Assembly: GCA_029783825.1 (NCBI GenBank)
Contig: JAREIK010000373.1
Span: forward strand, 153,286 to 217,285
Reading direction: 5' to 3'
Length of the DNA: 64,000 bases
Source: Sapria himalayana
Taxonomy: Eukaryota > Streptophyta > Magnoliopsida > Malpighiales > Rafflesiaceae
Below are positions 25,401-38,160 of the stretch, piece by piece. Position 1 is the stretch's first letter; the number at the start of each line of letters is the position of its first letter. Both the position numbers and the translations under genes were made by a program. Under the pieces are notes generated by a model. The model made no database searches. It had not been told where the DNA came from and was given only the letters and a program-made list of their open reading frames with translations.

Positions 25401-26075
25401 AAGATCATTTTCACTTTACCATCACTAACCTGCCAAGTGCCCCTGCCCAATTTGGAACTAGGTCCCCAATTTCACATAGTTCTAAATATAATTTGATTTC
25501 ATTCATGCTAGAATTTATAGCAATTCGAACACAATGAGAATTAATGTGTTCCAAATTTGTCTATCTTTCAACATGCCTCATGGTAGCAAATTTTCAATTA
25601 TTACATAGACTGTGGAATTGCAACTGCCTCAGGGTTAGGAGCTTGCCCATGGCGCGCCCTCGAAAATTACCAATGAGCCATGGGGGGTGGGCATGGGTCC
25701 CATTCCAAGCTCAAAGTTAATATAAATAATATATATTACATAATTTTGTTACTTCATATATAAGATTAATTTTGTAATTTTTTCATTTAAACTTTTATAT
25801 TAATCTTTGAAGGACACAAATAAAGATTTGTACGAAAATAATACATTTAAAATAAAAAATCCAATATTTAATTCGGGTTTTAAAAATATGCCCAGAATAG
25901 TACATTTAAAAATACCCTAGCAATGCCCGTCGTTATGAATGGTGGCCATTGCCACACTGTTAATTTTTTTAAACTTCAATAGTCGGCATTTACAACGGTA
26001 GCTAATTAATTTTAAAAGTTTTCAACATCCATCATTGGGAACGATGACTATTTAATTAAATCAATGACCATTGTT
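25401..26075. other. Intergenic DNA, no gene seen
   Basis: A GC-richer patch lies at about 25,620-25,700, with GCCCATGGCGCGCCCTCG. A region at 25,920-26,075 repeats GTCGTTATGAATGGTGGCCA-type and CATCATTGGGAACGATGAC words. Neither is identifiable. Confidence 0.4.
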
Positions 26076-27465
26076 CATCAATTCAGATATTTTTGTAAAT
26101 ATTTTCTATTTAATCATACAATGAATTATTTTACCTTTATATTAGTAGAAATTTTAATGTATATTTATTTAATTTTTAAAATATCTTAAAAAAAATATTA
26201 TATTTATAGAATTAATTATTTAATGTTACTTTAATACAAAATTTTAAGTTTCTTAATTAAAAATTTTTTAAAAATTTTTTGTATAATATTTTAAAAAATT
26301 TATAATCGTAAAAATAGTTATTTTAGTCCTTATTAATATAAGTTTTTTTGTATATTTATATTTTTTAATATTTTATTTATAATATCCTTTTTTTATAATT
26401 TTATGAGTTGAATGTACCTTTCAAGGATCGCTCATCTATAGAGCATGACATACATTTAATTAACAAAATTTATTAAAATTTAAACAAATTATAAATTAAA
26501 AAAATAATTAAATCATTAAAGATTGGAGACGGAAATTATCCCCAGTGCAAATAGCTAGGAAAAAATCCATAACCAAATTGATATATTTTGTGAAAAATAA
26601 AATTTAAGAAATAATTGCTTGCAATAAAATATAAAATAGTAAAAATAAAATTCATATAATTTTTTAGCAACGGATTTTGTCTCAATATAATTAGCTAACG
26701 AAAATTTGTCGCTAGATTTGTCGCTAAATTCTTAGTTTTCTTTGTGATGAAATCTATGAAAATATTAGTGATAGAATTTATCTCGATATAATTAGCAAAA
26801 AAAAGTCGTTGCTAAATTCGTCGCTAGTTTCATCAATAAAATTAGCAATGGATAATTTGTCACAAAATCCATCGCTAAATCAAGGATTTTATTAGCTAGG
26901 GTAAATCTATCGCTAAATCCATAGCTAAATCAAGGATTTTTTTATAGGAAGGGATAATCCATTGCTAAATCAAGGATTTTTTTTAGGAAGGGATAATCCA
27001 TTGCTAAATCAAAGATTTTATTAGCTAGGAAAAATCAGTCACTAAATCCGAGCTATATCAAGGATTTTATTAGCAATGGAAAATCCGTCGCTAAATCCGT
27101 AGCTAAATTATGGATTTTATTAGCAAGGGAAAATCCATCGCTAATTCGTTGCTAAATTCATGCTTTTATTAGCGAAGGATATTCCATTGCTAAATCCGTC
27201 GCTAAAATCCCCACTTTTCTTTAGTGGAATTTACGACAATTTTCCGTTGCTAATCTATCGCTAAATCCATCTCTAAATCCATCATTTTTCTTTAGTTGAA
27301 TTTTCAAAAAATGTTCCCTCGTAAATCCATCGCTAATCCCTAACTATTTTTATAACATAAAAAAATCATCAATCCCATGCTATTCCCGACCTAATCCCTT
27401 GCAATTTAGCTAGGGATTGATCCCTAGCTAAAATTCCCTAGCTAAATCGATATTTTATTGTAGTG
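26076..27465 (-). mobile_element. CACTA terminal segment, left arm of large inverted repeat
   Basis: On the minus strand this starts CACTACAATAAAATATCG at 27,465. A near-terminal 9-bp-stem hairpin GCTAGGGAT/ATCCCTAGC follows (27,409-27,428). Then come about 800 bp of degenerate subterminal repeats of the type TTTAGCGACGGATTTAGCGA and about 550 bp of AT-rich DNA. Such subterminal repeats are where CACTA transposase proteins bind in characterised elements. The whole segment is the inverse of 28,708-30,142. No coding sequence and no opposite terminus are visible, so this is one element end, not a complete element. Confidence 0.85.
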
Positions 27466-28707
27466 AGATATACCATATAGATAAATATATAGACAGACAT
27501 ACAAATAGACAGATAGAAAAATAGACAAAAAAGATAGATAGCTAGATAGATAGACAGATAGATATATATAGAGATAGATAGATAGACAGGTAGAGAGATA
27601 TACATATAGACAGAAGATAGATAGAAAAAAATAAACAAATGGACATATTTTCAGATAGACAAATAGACAGATAGATAGATAGACAGACAAACAGATAGAG
27701 AGAAAGACTGATTGATTGATTGATAGAAAGTCATATAGACATATAGACAATTACACAGATAGAAAGATTGAGAAATAGATAGATTGACAGATAGACTAAT
27801 AGACATATAAATAGACAAATAGATAGGTATATATAAAGATAGATAGATAGGCAGATAGATAGATAAATAGATAGAAAAATAGACAGATAAATAGATAGAC
27901 AGATAATTAGATAGTGAGTTGGATAGATAAGCAGATAGACAGATAGACAAATAAACAAATTGATAGATTGATAGATAGACATATAGACTGAAAATAAATA
28001 GAAAGATAGACTGTTAGATAGATAGAAAGATAAGTATATAGTCAAATAGATAGATAGACAAATATAAAGATAGACAAATAGACAGATATACAGCTAGATA
28101 GATAGTTATATAGACAGATAGAAACATAAACACATAGAGAGATAGACAAATAGATAAATAGATAAATAGATAAAATGATATACTAATAGATAGATAGACA
28201 ATTAGATAGATATACATATATATAGATAGATAGATAAAAAGAAGACAAATTGACAAATATTAAGATAGACTGATAGACAGATAGATAGACAGACAGATAT
28301 ACAGATAGAAAGATATACAAATAGACAGATATGTAGATAGAAAAAAAGCTAAATAGATAGATATTCTAATTCACAGAAGTTAGTTAGATAGATACTCAGA
28401 TAGAAAGATAGATAGATAGAAAGAAGATAGATATACAGATAGTCAGATATACAAATAGACGGACAAATAGATAGATAGACAAATAAACAAATATACATAT
28501 AGATAGATAAACAGATAGACATATAGACAAATAGACAGATAGATATATATAAGATAGAAAAAATGACTAAGAGACACATAGATAGATAGACAGATAGATA
28601 GACACACAAATAGACAGATAGAGAGATTGATAGTTATACAATTAGATAGACAAACATATAAACATATATATAGATAAACCATATAGATAGATAAATTGAT
28701 TGACATA
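27466..28707. repeat. 1.24-kb (TAGA/CAGA)n tetranucleotide array
   Basis: Imperfect TAGATAGACAGA repeats on the plus strand (TCTA/TCTG on the minus strand), with interspersed ATATA and AAATAGA variants. It is the exact loop between two inverted CACTA ends (27,465 and 28,708). Minus-strand frames here (for example 27,442-27,750, 27,731-28,045, 28,443-28,706) read as [12 protein letters not shown]. They are open only because the 4-bp repeat has no stop codon in any frame on that strand. Confidence 0.95.
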
Positions 28708-30142
28708 CACTACAAGAAAATATTGATTAACTAGGGAATTTTAGCTAGGGATCAATCCCTAGCTAATTTTCAAGGGATTAGCTTGGGAATAACAAGGGAT
28801 TGATGATTTTTTTTATGAAAAAAAAAGCTACAGATTAGTGAGGAAAAACTTTTCGAAATTCTGCTAAAGAAAAGCGAGAATTTTAGCGATGGATTAGCGA
28901 CGGTAAATTTTTGTAAATTCTGCTCAATAAAGTGAGAATTTTATTGAAGGATTTAGCGACGGATCAAAATTAAAAATTTTTGTAAATTTTGTTAAAGAAA
29001 AGCAGAGATTTTAGCTACGGATATTACGAAAAAATATCCCTCGCTAATAAAAGCCTGAAATTAGTGACAGAATTAGCGATAGATTTTCTCTAGCTAATTT
29101 TTAGCGATGAATTTAGCGACGGAATTTTCTTTGTTAATAAAAGCATTGATTTAGCTATGGATTTAGCGATAGAGTTTCCATTGCTAATAAAATCCATGAT
29201 TTAGCGACAGATTTAATGTTAGATTTTCTCTTGCTAATAAAATTCATGATTTAGCGACTGATTTAGTGATAGATTTTTTCTTGCTAATAAAATCAATAAT
29301 TTAGTGATGGATTTAGCGACGGACTTTTCCTTGCTTATAAAATACATGATTTAGCGACGAACTTAGCGACAACCATTCCCTTGCTAATAAAATCCATATT
29401 TTAGCTATGGATTTAGCTAGCGAATATCCCTAGCTAATAATATCGTTAAATTAGTGATAAATTTAGCGATGCAATTTTCGTAGAAAATAAAATCCTTAAT
29501 TTTGCGACAGATTTATGTACAGAATTTTTTTAGCTAATAAAATTTGTAATTTAGCAATGGATTTAGCGATGGATTTTCTCGAGCTAATAAAATTCATAAA
29601 GTAGTGATAAATTTTCTCTAGCTTATAAAATCTGTAATTTAGCTATGGATTTAGCGATGGTATTTCCCTAGCCAATATTTAATTATATAATTTTTTTATT
29701 TGTTATTTGTTTTAATATTTTATTTAATTTTGTTTATTAAATTTATGTTATTGGTCTATAGTTGAGCAATCCTTGAAGTACACATTCAATCGTTGAAATA
29801 CACATTCTTCTCATAAAATAAAAAAATGATATTATAAATAAATTAATTAAAATATATAAAAATACAAAAAAAAATTATATTAATAAGGACTAAAATAACT
29901 ATTTTTATGATGTATTAATTTTTTAAAAAATTATATAAAAAAAAATTTTTAAATTTTTAATTAAGAAACTAAATAATTTAAATTAAAGTAACATTAAATA
30001 ATTAATTCAATAAGTATAATAATTTTTTCGATAATTTAAAAATCAAATTAACATGCATTTAAATTTCTACTAATTTAATTGTAAATTAATTCATTGTATG
30101 ATAAAATAGAAAATATTTTCAAAAATATCTGAATTGATGAAT
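28708..30142 (+). mobile_element. CACTA terminal segment, right arm of large inverted repeat
   Basis: Begins CACTACAAGAAAATATTG at 28,708. The GCTAGGGAT/ATCCCTAGC hairpin is at 28,744-28,763, and subterminal repeats (TTAGCGATGGATTAGCGACG and variants, often followed by TCCCTAGCTAATAAAAT) run to about 29,680. An AT-rich tail follows. The inverted match to the left arm ends near GAATTGATGA at 30,140. The outer flanks (26,075 and 30,143) do not match each other. The arms are clearly related but diverged by many substitutions and small indels. Confidence 0.85.
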
Positions 30143-30845
30143 AAACTAGTAAATATAAATATATTATAAGTATTAAAAAAATTTTATGATATTAGAAAAC
30201 TTTTAAAAAAATAAATAATACAAATCTTGAAAATCTTGAAATATAATAAAAATATAATTTTTTCAATAAAGATAAAAGAAAATAAAATAATAATTTTAAA
30301 TAAATATATAGATGTTTAATCCTACTAAATTTAATAAAAATTAAACAATTGAGTAATATTTTTACAATTAGCTTTAAACATTAATTTTTTTTAAAATAAT
30401 AAATATTACTTTTTTAAATTATCTTCTCATTTTAAGTAATTTTTTGAATTTTAATATTATTAATTATATCAAATAATATGAAATTTTATGCGTTAAAATT
30501 ATTTCATATGATCTTCGTAAAAATTAATATGAATTCTTAAAAATTTATAATCATAAAAAATAAATTTTTATAGATTTTTTAACATCATGAGTATTTTATA
30601 ACTATTAGGCGAGTGGCTAGAAGACAAATCATCTTTTCATTTATATCTTATTATATCAAGTTTGTTAATTTCATACCTATTTAATATTTTTTTAAATGCA
30701 AAATATATATTTTTTATTGTTTATATATTTATTGTTTAATTAATATTATAATAAAAAATTGTAAGGTGTTTGTTTATCATTCATACCTTGCTACACTGCA
30801 CATTAATTTTGTTGAAAAAATTTTGATAGTAAATAAAAGTAATGA

Positions 30846-30900
<55 letters not shown>

Positions 30901-31439
30901 TATTTAATGTTTTAATATTTAAAAATATAAATATTTTCCTAAAATATACATTCTCTCTCTAGACTTGATGCATCTCTAACACGTGAACCGAAGTCCTCCG
31001 CATTCCACCTATCTCTCGATGTCGATACAACTAAAATTAATTCAAAGTTTAAGTTTTAATTTAATATTGATTTGATCTACGTTATGCTTTTATTCTTCAT
31101 CGATTATCTTGGATTGTTTAATCGAAGAGTAAGCGTTTTTATTCTATTTTTTTATAATATTGAATACCCAATGTCCTTAGTTGGGAGGTTCTAGCTTCAT
31201 CCGAGTCTAGAGTCTAACATATTATGGCATTCATTTACTTTAATAAATTCATCAATTCAATTCTTGAGTATCAACCTAAACAAATATATACAGATTTTGT
31301 CTGATAGTATGTGTTCTGCTTATACTTATGCTTATCCTATAATTAAATATGATATGCTAATGAGAAGTTGATGAAGTGTTATTTGAACTTCAATGCAATT
31401 ACTATAAATTACCACTGGTTGAGTTGTTAAAACAAACAC
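30143..31439. other. AT-rich intergenic DNA with (AT)n
   Basis: Very AT-rich with a pure (AT)n microsatellite at about 30,847-30,896. A less AT-rich part at 30,955-31,200 precedes the Mutator-like relic and could be its 5' region. No terminal inverted repeat was identified. Confidence 0.4.
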
Positions 31440-32580
31440 AACAACTTTTGTTGAGTTACCCCATTTATTTACTAGTCATTTCGAGGAACTTTTTGTTGTA
31501 TATTCTAAATCTATCTAAGGTTGTTGGCCTAATATAACTATCAAAATGTTGCATATGATTGACTTTTATGGCGAGACCATTTTATCTAGAATCTCATATG
31601 AAGCTAATAATTATATGTTTCCCTTTAGTATTATGTGTGATAAGCTCAAAAAATTATAATGATTGACTTTATTTTTAGAAAATATGAAAAGTGTTGTCGG
31701 TGAAAAAGATATCATCATTATATCTAATAGGCACATATCATCATTATATCAATATGCACCCAACACTTATTCATATCATTCTTCGACTAATTGGCGTAGA
31801 AAATCATATTTATTACTATTGGCACTTAAATTAATTTTTTATTAGTATTTTTGTTAAATATAATACTCATGAACTAGAATACTAATCCATTGATAGTCTT
31901 GCATTTATTAGGTTGAATAATGGTTATAATTTTTGATTGGAAGAACTACAAAAATTTAAGGAAAATCTAATAACATGGGTTAAATCACATGAGCCAAAAT
32001 ACTGAACAATGTCTGAGTTCCCAAAAAAATATGAGAAAAAACAAAAAAATAATTTCGTTGAGTCCTTCAATTCTTAACTTTGTGTTGAACATCATCATTG
32101 GACATGTATCTTTCTAATGAAACATACGGAATAGTAGGTAATATATAACATTTCCAAGAGTCAATCATTACTAGTGGCTCTATTGATTAATGTTGTTTTT
32201 AGAGTTTGCACTAGTTAGACTTATACTAACATTGAAAACATGAATAGAAAGTGCACATGTAGAAATTAGTAAATGTTTGGAATCCTAAGTGAGCATGCAC
32301 GTGCAACATTACTATTGATTGGTCAATCCATGATTGAGGTAATTGATATAAATTCATCAACCGGGAGTTGATATATTAATGATCACAATCAAGTATTAAG
32401 ATGAACAGCATGCCATTAATTTGTAAAGATACTATGTATTGGGTGTGACATCATTTAGTTCTCATTATACCCTCCTCACTCTAAATACCTTGATTCTCAA
32501 TTTATGAATAAATAGACTATGTTTTGTTTCAAATGAAACATGACTAGGCATAATAGAAGACTTGCAAGAATCTATCAGTA
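31440..32580 (+). pseudogene. Mutator-like (MULE/mudrA) transposase relic
   Basis: Several MULE transposase motifs appear in order on the plus strand. The best open stretch is at 31,663-31,845 (FLENMKSVVGEKDIIIISNRH), matching the FL..l..vig...d..iiSDRh block, with the last catalytic Asp read as Asn. Near 32.0-32.06 kb there is EFPKKYEKKQKNNFVESFNS, like the YG..TSNiaESfN block. Near 32,238-32,300 a SWIM zinc-finger remnant reads CTC then GILSEHARATLL, with the usual Cys before xHA changed to Ser. Near 32,520-32,565 CFK.NMTRHNRRLA resembles the terminal zinc knuckle. Multiple stops and frameshifts make it dead. TIRs were not found. Confidence 0.75.
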
Positions 32581-34174
32581 TAATTTTATATCTTCTTTTT
32601 TATTGATTGTATTAATACCTATATCATACAACTTATTCTGAGATCATCTTTATATGGTGTACTGTTGATTACTAGGTAGTAATATTTATCATTGATGAAT
32701 GGCTATTTATTATCATCCATATACATATAACATATTACTACTACTAATACACATACACACACACAAACACATACTGATGGTAACATGGTGCTGCTATAAT
32801 ATATTACAATAGTATGCATATATTATATTTTATATTTATATTTATAAATATATAAATATGATGTAACATGTAACAATGATTATATATATACTACACTATA
32901 TATAAATATATACTAGAATTAGCATTTAAATTTATGCAAAATTAAAATTGATGAAAAACTCTTTGAGTGTATATATAGTGTTGCTAATATTTTTTACTTG
33001 AGGTGTGCTTGATGTGGAGCATGCGATATTGCTCGCGGTGTGCTTAGTATGAAGCATTGCTTTTGCTCTAATTTCTTCTGAAAAATACTTTAGTAATCCA
33101 TGTGTTTTCTATTTTAATTTACTTCACTTATGAATGGTTAAATCAAGATATGATTTTTGTGATTTATGTTTTGTATTATGTGGTATTTGATTTAAGCAAT
33201 GTGTATCTAGGTATAATTATTTGTGATGATGTGTGGTGTGCACTGTGAATTATATTTATAAATATACTAAAAAAATATTTTGGTCTACCACTAATTTTTA
33301 TCATCAATGTGGGCAACTTTTGTGTATACATTGCACTATTTATTTAATTCCACTCTGAAATAGTAAAGGTTCATAAAAACAGAAAATTTATTTATACGTT
33401 ATAATTATAAATTTGAAATCACCAAAATAAAACCAACTAGTTTTGGGATTGGGTCATATTTCAATACTAGTTATTGATATTCGAGTTTCCTACACACACC
33501 CACATATTATATATATATTACAAGACCCTAATCACAATTTTTAACTTTTTATACCATAAGGCACAGTATGTTTTCAATAATAATCATTACAAATAATTTC
33601 TTCATGAAAATAAATGATTTCTAATGTCTTTCAATGAATGTTCTACTAATTTTTCTTAATATTTATAATTATGTGAAAATTTTGTTTAAACAAAGATTCT
33701 ATTTTGATTGATGTATATCCATTATTAATAATTTTGAGATTTATAAAGATATTAGATGATACTTAACAAATTTCAATACTTATCCATATGTTAGATTTTT
33801 CATATTGTTTGTGTATTTTCTTCTTGATAATGTTCGACAATACTCATTGTGTACCAAAGAGAGTCGACACACATTAGTTATCAAACATGCTCTTTAATGG
33901 AATACAATTTTTAGAAGCTAGATAATAATATTTAACAATATACAAGGCTTTTCAATATTATCTGATGATATTGATTCAAAGACAACTAATATTTTTCTAA
34001 AATAACAGACTCTTTTATAGAAATAGATTATATTTGATATAATTTGGAAAAGTTTGAAGTAGCTTGAATATGTCAGATATCATCAATATTATTGATACCT
34101 TCTCAATGATTTCAATAATATTCGATACTATTTTTGCCTCTTGTTATATTATAATATTTTTATATATGTCCTAT
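32581..34174. other. AT-rich intergenic DNA, no gene seen
   Basis: Long AT-rich stretch with (TA)n and (CA)n runs near 32,750 and 33,510. A small imperfect duplication of GGTGTGCTT(G/A)(A/G)TGTGGAGCAT-like words lies at 33,001-33,060. No coding motif recognised. Confidence 0.4.
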
Positions 34175-34277
34175 CACTACAAGAAAATATCGATTTAACT
34201 AGGAAATTTTAGCTAGGGATCAATCCCTAGCTAAATTTCAAGGGATTAGCTAGGGAATAGCAAGGGATGGATGATTT
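34175..34277 (+). mobile_element. CACTA left terminus of the large TNP2-bearing element
   Basis: Starts CACTACAAGAAAATATCG, with the GCTAGGGAT/ATCCCTAGC hairpin at 34,212-34,231. It matches the right arm at 28,708 up to GGGAT.GATGATTTT, about 103 bp in, after which the sequences differ completely. It points rightwards toward the TNP2 gene, as expected for a 5' terminus. The flank CTAT gives no testable 3-bp target duplication because the opposite terminus is not preserved. Confidence 0.85.
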
Positions 34278-35689
34278 TGGGTTGGGTTTGGGAGAAGGGT
34301 AGGTAGATAAAAAAAGTATAATATTTTAAATCTATAATATTTTTGATTTAGATAGAGGATATAAAATTATTAAAAATATTTAGAAATTTTTAATATTTAT
34401 AATCCCCATAATGTCATGCAACACAATAGATTTTTTTTACCAAAAAATGTATTATCAACTTCAATTTATGATTTTAGTTATAACAATGTAGTTTATTATT
34501 ACTCTAACAATTCAAACATTTACCAAATTTATATTAACTATAATTTATACCATTAACAACTGTGGATTATGAAGAGTTTGGGTATCTCTGTAACGTGGAT
34601 GAATTTCATGCCATACAAGAGTATTCTCCTTAAAAAACATTCGTTAGAACACACTTTATCCTGCCATGTTAATAACATCATCTTTTAACACACACTAATT
34701 TTTTTGTGCTGCAATATGTTTATTTTAAACTATTTAAAAAACTAATATATATGAGTAGTAATTATTAGTTGAACTTTGTAGTTATTAGTTGAGTACCATA
34801 ACTATTAATTGTAACATACAAGCTTGCATCTAAGTTTCATGTTTCACAAAATTTGTGGCAGATGTATCTTGTAATAAATAGTAATAAAGAATATAAGAAA
34901 ATATGAGAAGTATTATGGAAATGTATGTATCATTAATGAAACATTATATTATTAAATATTATTCAATATATGTGAGTACTCTTTTATGTGAGTACTCTTT
35001 TATAGTTTAATATGATATAAACATATTTATCAATTAATTTTTAGTCCATAACATATATTATTAAATATTATTTCATATTTTAATAAAATAAATATAAATT
35101 ATTATAATTTCAATAACATCAATACAATATAATAAAAAAATAGTAACATATCATAAAAATACAACAAAATAAATTATAAAGCACATTAATAAGTTCTAAA
35201 TAAAAATAAAAATTTCAAAACTATTGAGAATTATATTGTATTTTTATATTTTTTTATCTTGAGATACTAGGATGAGATGATTCATATAGATTAAAAGTAT
35301 TTATAGTTTCTTTTAGTATTTATAAGTGAATTTTTATTTTATATAATAATTGATAATGTCATTTTATAATTTTTATTCATAATATTATATTATTGTGAGT
35401 TTTTATTTATTTTATTCAGTTGTTTAATTTTTATGGGAATACTCGATATGTATTAATCTTCATATATTTTTTTAAATATATATAAATTGGACATGAAAAT
35501 ATATGGAAGAAATTTATGATGCTTTAGCAGAACATCTCTTCGCTATAGAAGCAGTAGTAAATGGCCATTCAAAGTAACTTCCTCCTCATGTGGAAAATTG
35601 TATAAATATAGTTTTTTTTTCTCTCCCTAAATATCATTGCTAGCCATAGTTTAGATATTTGTTGAAGTTGTATGACTATATATAAATAG
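34278..35689. other. AT-rich 5' interior of the CACTA element
   Basis: No coding signal. A GT-rich stretch directly after the conserved terminus (GGGTTGGGTTTGGGAGAAGG) is unlike the subterminal repeats of the other CACTA copies. Confidence 0.4.
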
Positions 35690-37520
35690 TTGTATAACTA
35701 TATATAAATAATTGTATAACTTTATAACACTCTATATAATTAAATATAATGATATTTGTAAGAATGTATACATATATGTAAATCTATATATTTATTTAAA
35801 ACTTTATATATTTATGTATAACTATTTGTTTAAATATATCTATATATAACTATATGTTTAACTATATAAAAGTATTTATAGTTATATATACTATATGTAT
35901 AATAACATATAATTATAAATAATTGTATCTTATTATATGTATTACTATAAAAGCTTTATACATAACTATATTTAATTATATAATTTACAACTTATATTTA
36001 ATATACATTTGTATATATTAGTATTCAAAAATGTATTTTACTATATCTATACCTATACATAACTATAGGTTTAGATATATAAAATTATATAAATAAATAT
36101 ATATACCGACATGTATAAATATAAGTTTAACTATACATGTAACTACATGGATAACTACATGTAACTATATTAATAATTACATTTATAACAACATGTCATA
36201 TTATGTTTAATTATATGTGTATAACTATATATAAATATTTTTAAAACTAAATAAAACTTTATATAATTAAATATAACTATATTTTTAACTATTTATACAT
36301 ATATGTATGCATATATGTAAATCTATATGCTTGTTTATGACTTTGTATATATTTATGTATAACTAAATATAACTACTCATATGAATATATATATTTATAT
36401 ATAACTAAATGCTTAATGATATATAATTTTTTATAACTATATATATTATATGTATAATAACATATAACTATACATAATTTTATATAATTAATGTATAACC
36501 TATATTTATATATATAATTAACATATATTTAATATACATTTTTATATATTAGTATAAAAAATGTATTTTGGTATAACCATACCTATACATAACTATATGT
36601 ATAAATATATAAAATTATATGAACAAATATATATACATACATGTATAAAATTATAAGTTTAACTATACGTGTAACTATATGTATAATTACATGTAACTAT
36701 ATTTATAATTAGATGTATAATGACATACAACATCATATTTAATTATATGTGTATAACTATATATAAATATTTCTAAAACTAAATAAAACTTAATATAATT
36801 AAATATAACTATATTTTTAACTATTTATACATATATGTATACATATATGTTAATCTATACACTTATTTATAACTTTGTATATATTTATGTATAACTAAAT
36901 ATAACTACTCATATGATATATATATATATATATATATCTCTAAATGTTTAAAAATATATAAGTTTTTATAACTATATATATTATATATATAATAACATAT
37001 AACTATACATAATTTAATATTATTAATGTATAACCTATATTTAAATATATAATTAACAACATATATTTAATATACATTTTTATATATTAGTATAAAAAAT
37101 GTATTTAAGTATATCCATACCTATACATAACTATATGTATAAATATATAAAATTATATGAACAAATATATATCCATACATGTATAAATATAAGTTTAACT
37201 ATACGTGTAACTATATCTATAACTACATGCATCAATATTTATAATTATATGTATAAAAACATACAACACAATGCTTAACTATATGTGTTTAACCATATAT
37301 AAATATTTTTATAACTATAAATAACTCTATAAATAAATATAACTTTATTTTTAATTATGTATACATATATGTATACATATATGTAAATCTACATAATTAT
37401 TTATAACTTTGTATACATTTATTTATATTTACTTATAACTACTCGTATGCGTATATTTATATATAATTATATGTTTAACTATATGTAATTATTTATAACT
37501 ACATTATTATATGTATCCTT
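35690..37520. repeat. AT-rich satellite, ~534-bp period, about 3.4 units
   Basis: The landmark ATAAGTTTAACTATAC recurs at 36,121, 36,653 and 37,189 (spacings 532 and 536). GTGTATAACTATATATAAAT recurs at about 36,216 and 36,752, with a variant near 37,288. TACATATATGTA(T/A)(A/G)CATATAT and TATTAGTATAAAAAATGTAT also keep register. The units are made of ATAACTATATGTA-type words, so each is itself low complexity. The array lies inside the CACTA element, upstream of its transposase genes. Confidence 0.85.
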
Positions 37521-37802
37521 AACATATTTTTATATTTAGGATAATGTTAATTTGTTGAATTAATTTAAAATTAAATGACATTAGATATAATATCAACAAT
37601 ATGTAAGCACTTAGAATGTGAGTGTTCGTTGATCAGGCTCATATATGGTATAATACATATAAGAGTCGTACACTTACCTAATCCCAGCCCTTGGGCCTCA
37701 GACTCAAATATGAACTTATGTATGAAAAAAGTTGCAATATTTGATAGGTTTATACAGAAAAAATTTTATTTTCTTCAATATAATATTTCATTCTAACACT
37801 AC

Positions 37803-38160
37803 ACTTTCTGTCTCTCTCTCTCCACACCTGTCTAATTCCTGTCACTATATTCCTCTTTTTCTTTATGTGTCACACTCTCTCACTTGTTATTTTCTTTCTC
37901 ACTCTCCTTTCTTGCTTGTTCTCTCTCACTCTCTCTTTCCCCCCTCTATCTCCCTCACACACACACACACTCTCTCTCTCTCCCTTCCTCTCAATCTCTC
38001 TTCCTCTCTCTTTCTTTCCCTCTCTCTCCCTTTCACCAGTTCTTTCCCCCTCTCTCTCCCTCCTCTCTCTCCTTCTCTCACTCTCCCCCATCTTCCCATT
38101 TCTCTGCCCCTCTCTCTCTCCCCACCTTATCTCTTTCTCTCTCCCTCTCCTCCTTCAAAC
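37803..38160. repeat. ~350-bp polypyrimidine tract
   Basis: Almost pure C/T on the plus strand: (CT)n, CCCTCTCTC and TTTCCC blocks with a short (CA)n at about 37,956. It lies about 280 bp upstream of the TNP2 start, so it may be promoter-proximal or leader DNA of the CACTA element. Such homopurine-homopyrimidine tracts can form triplex DNA. Frames through it (37,732-38,205, 37,865-38,278, and antisense 37,870-38,091) are low-complexity artefacts. Confidence 0.9.

Noticed and set aside
27438..28706. Minus-strand SIYLS-type frames in the smaller array
   Set aside because: Same artefact of TCTA/TCTG repeats, open on the TCTA strand only.
27466..28707. CRISPR-like array
   Set aside because: The repeats are 4-bp units without unique spacers of constant length, in plant-type DNA.
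27466..28707. LTR retrotransposon reading of the 26-30 kb structure
   Set aside because: The flanking repeats are inverted, not direct, and begin with CACTA termini, so they are not LTRs.
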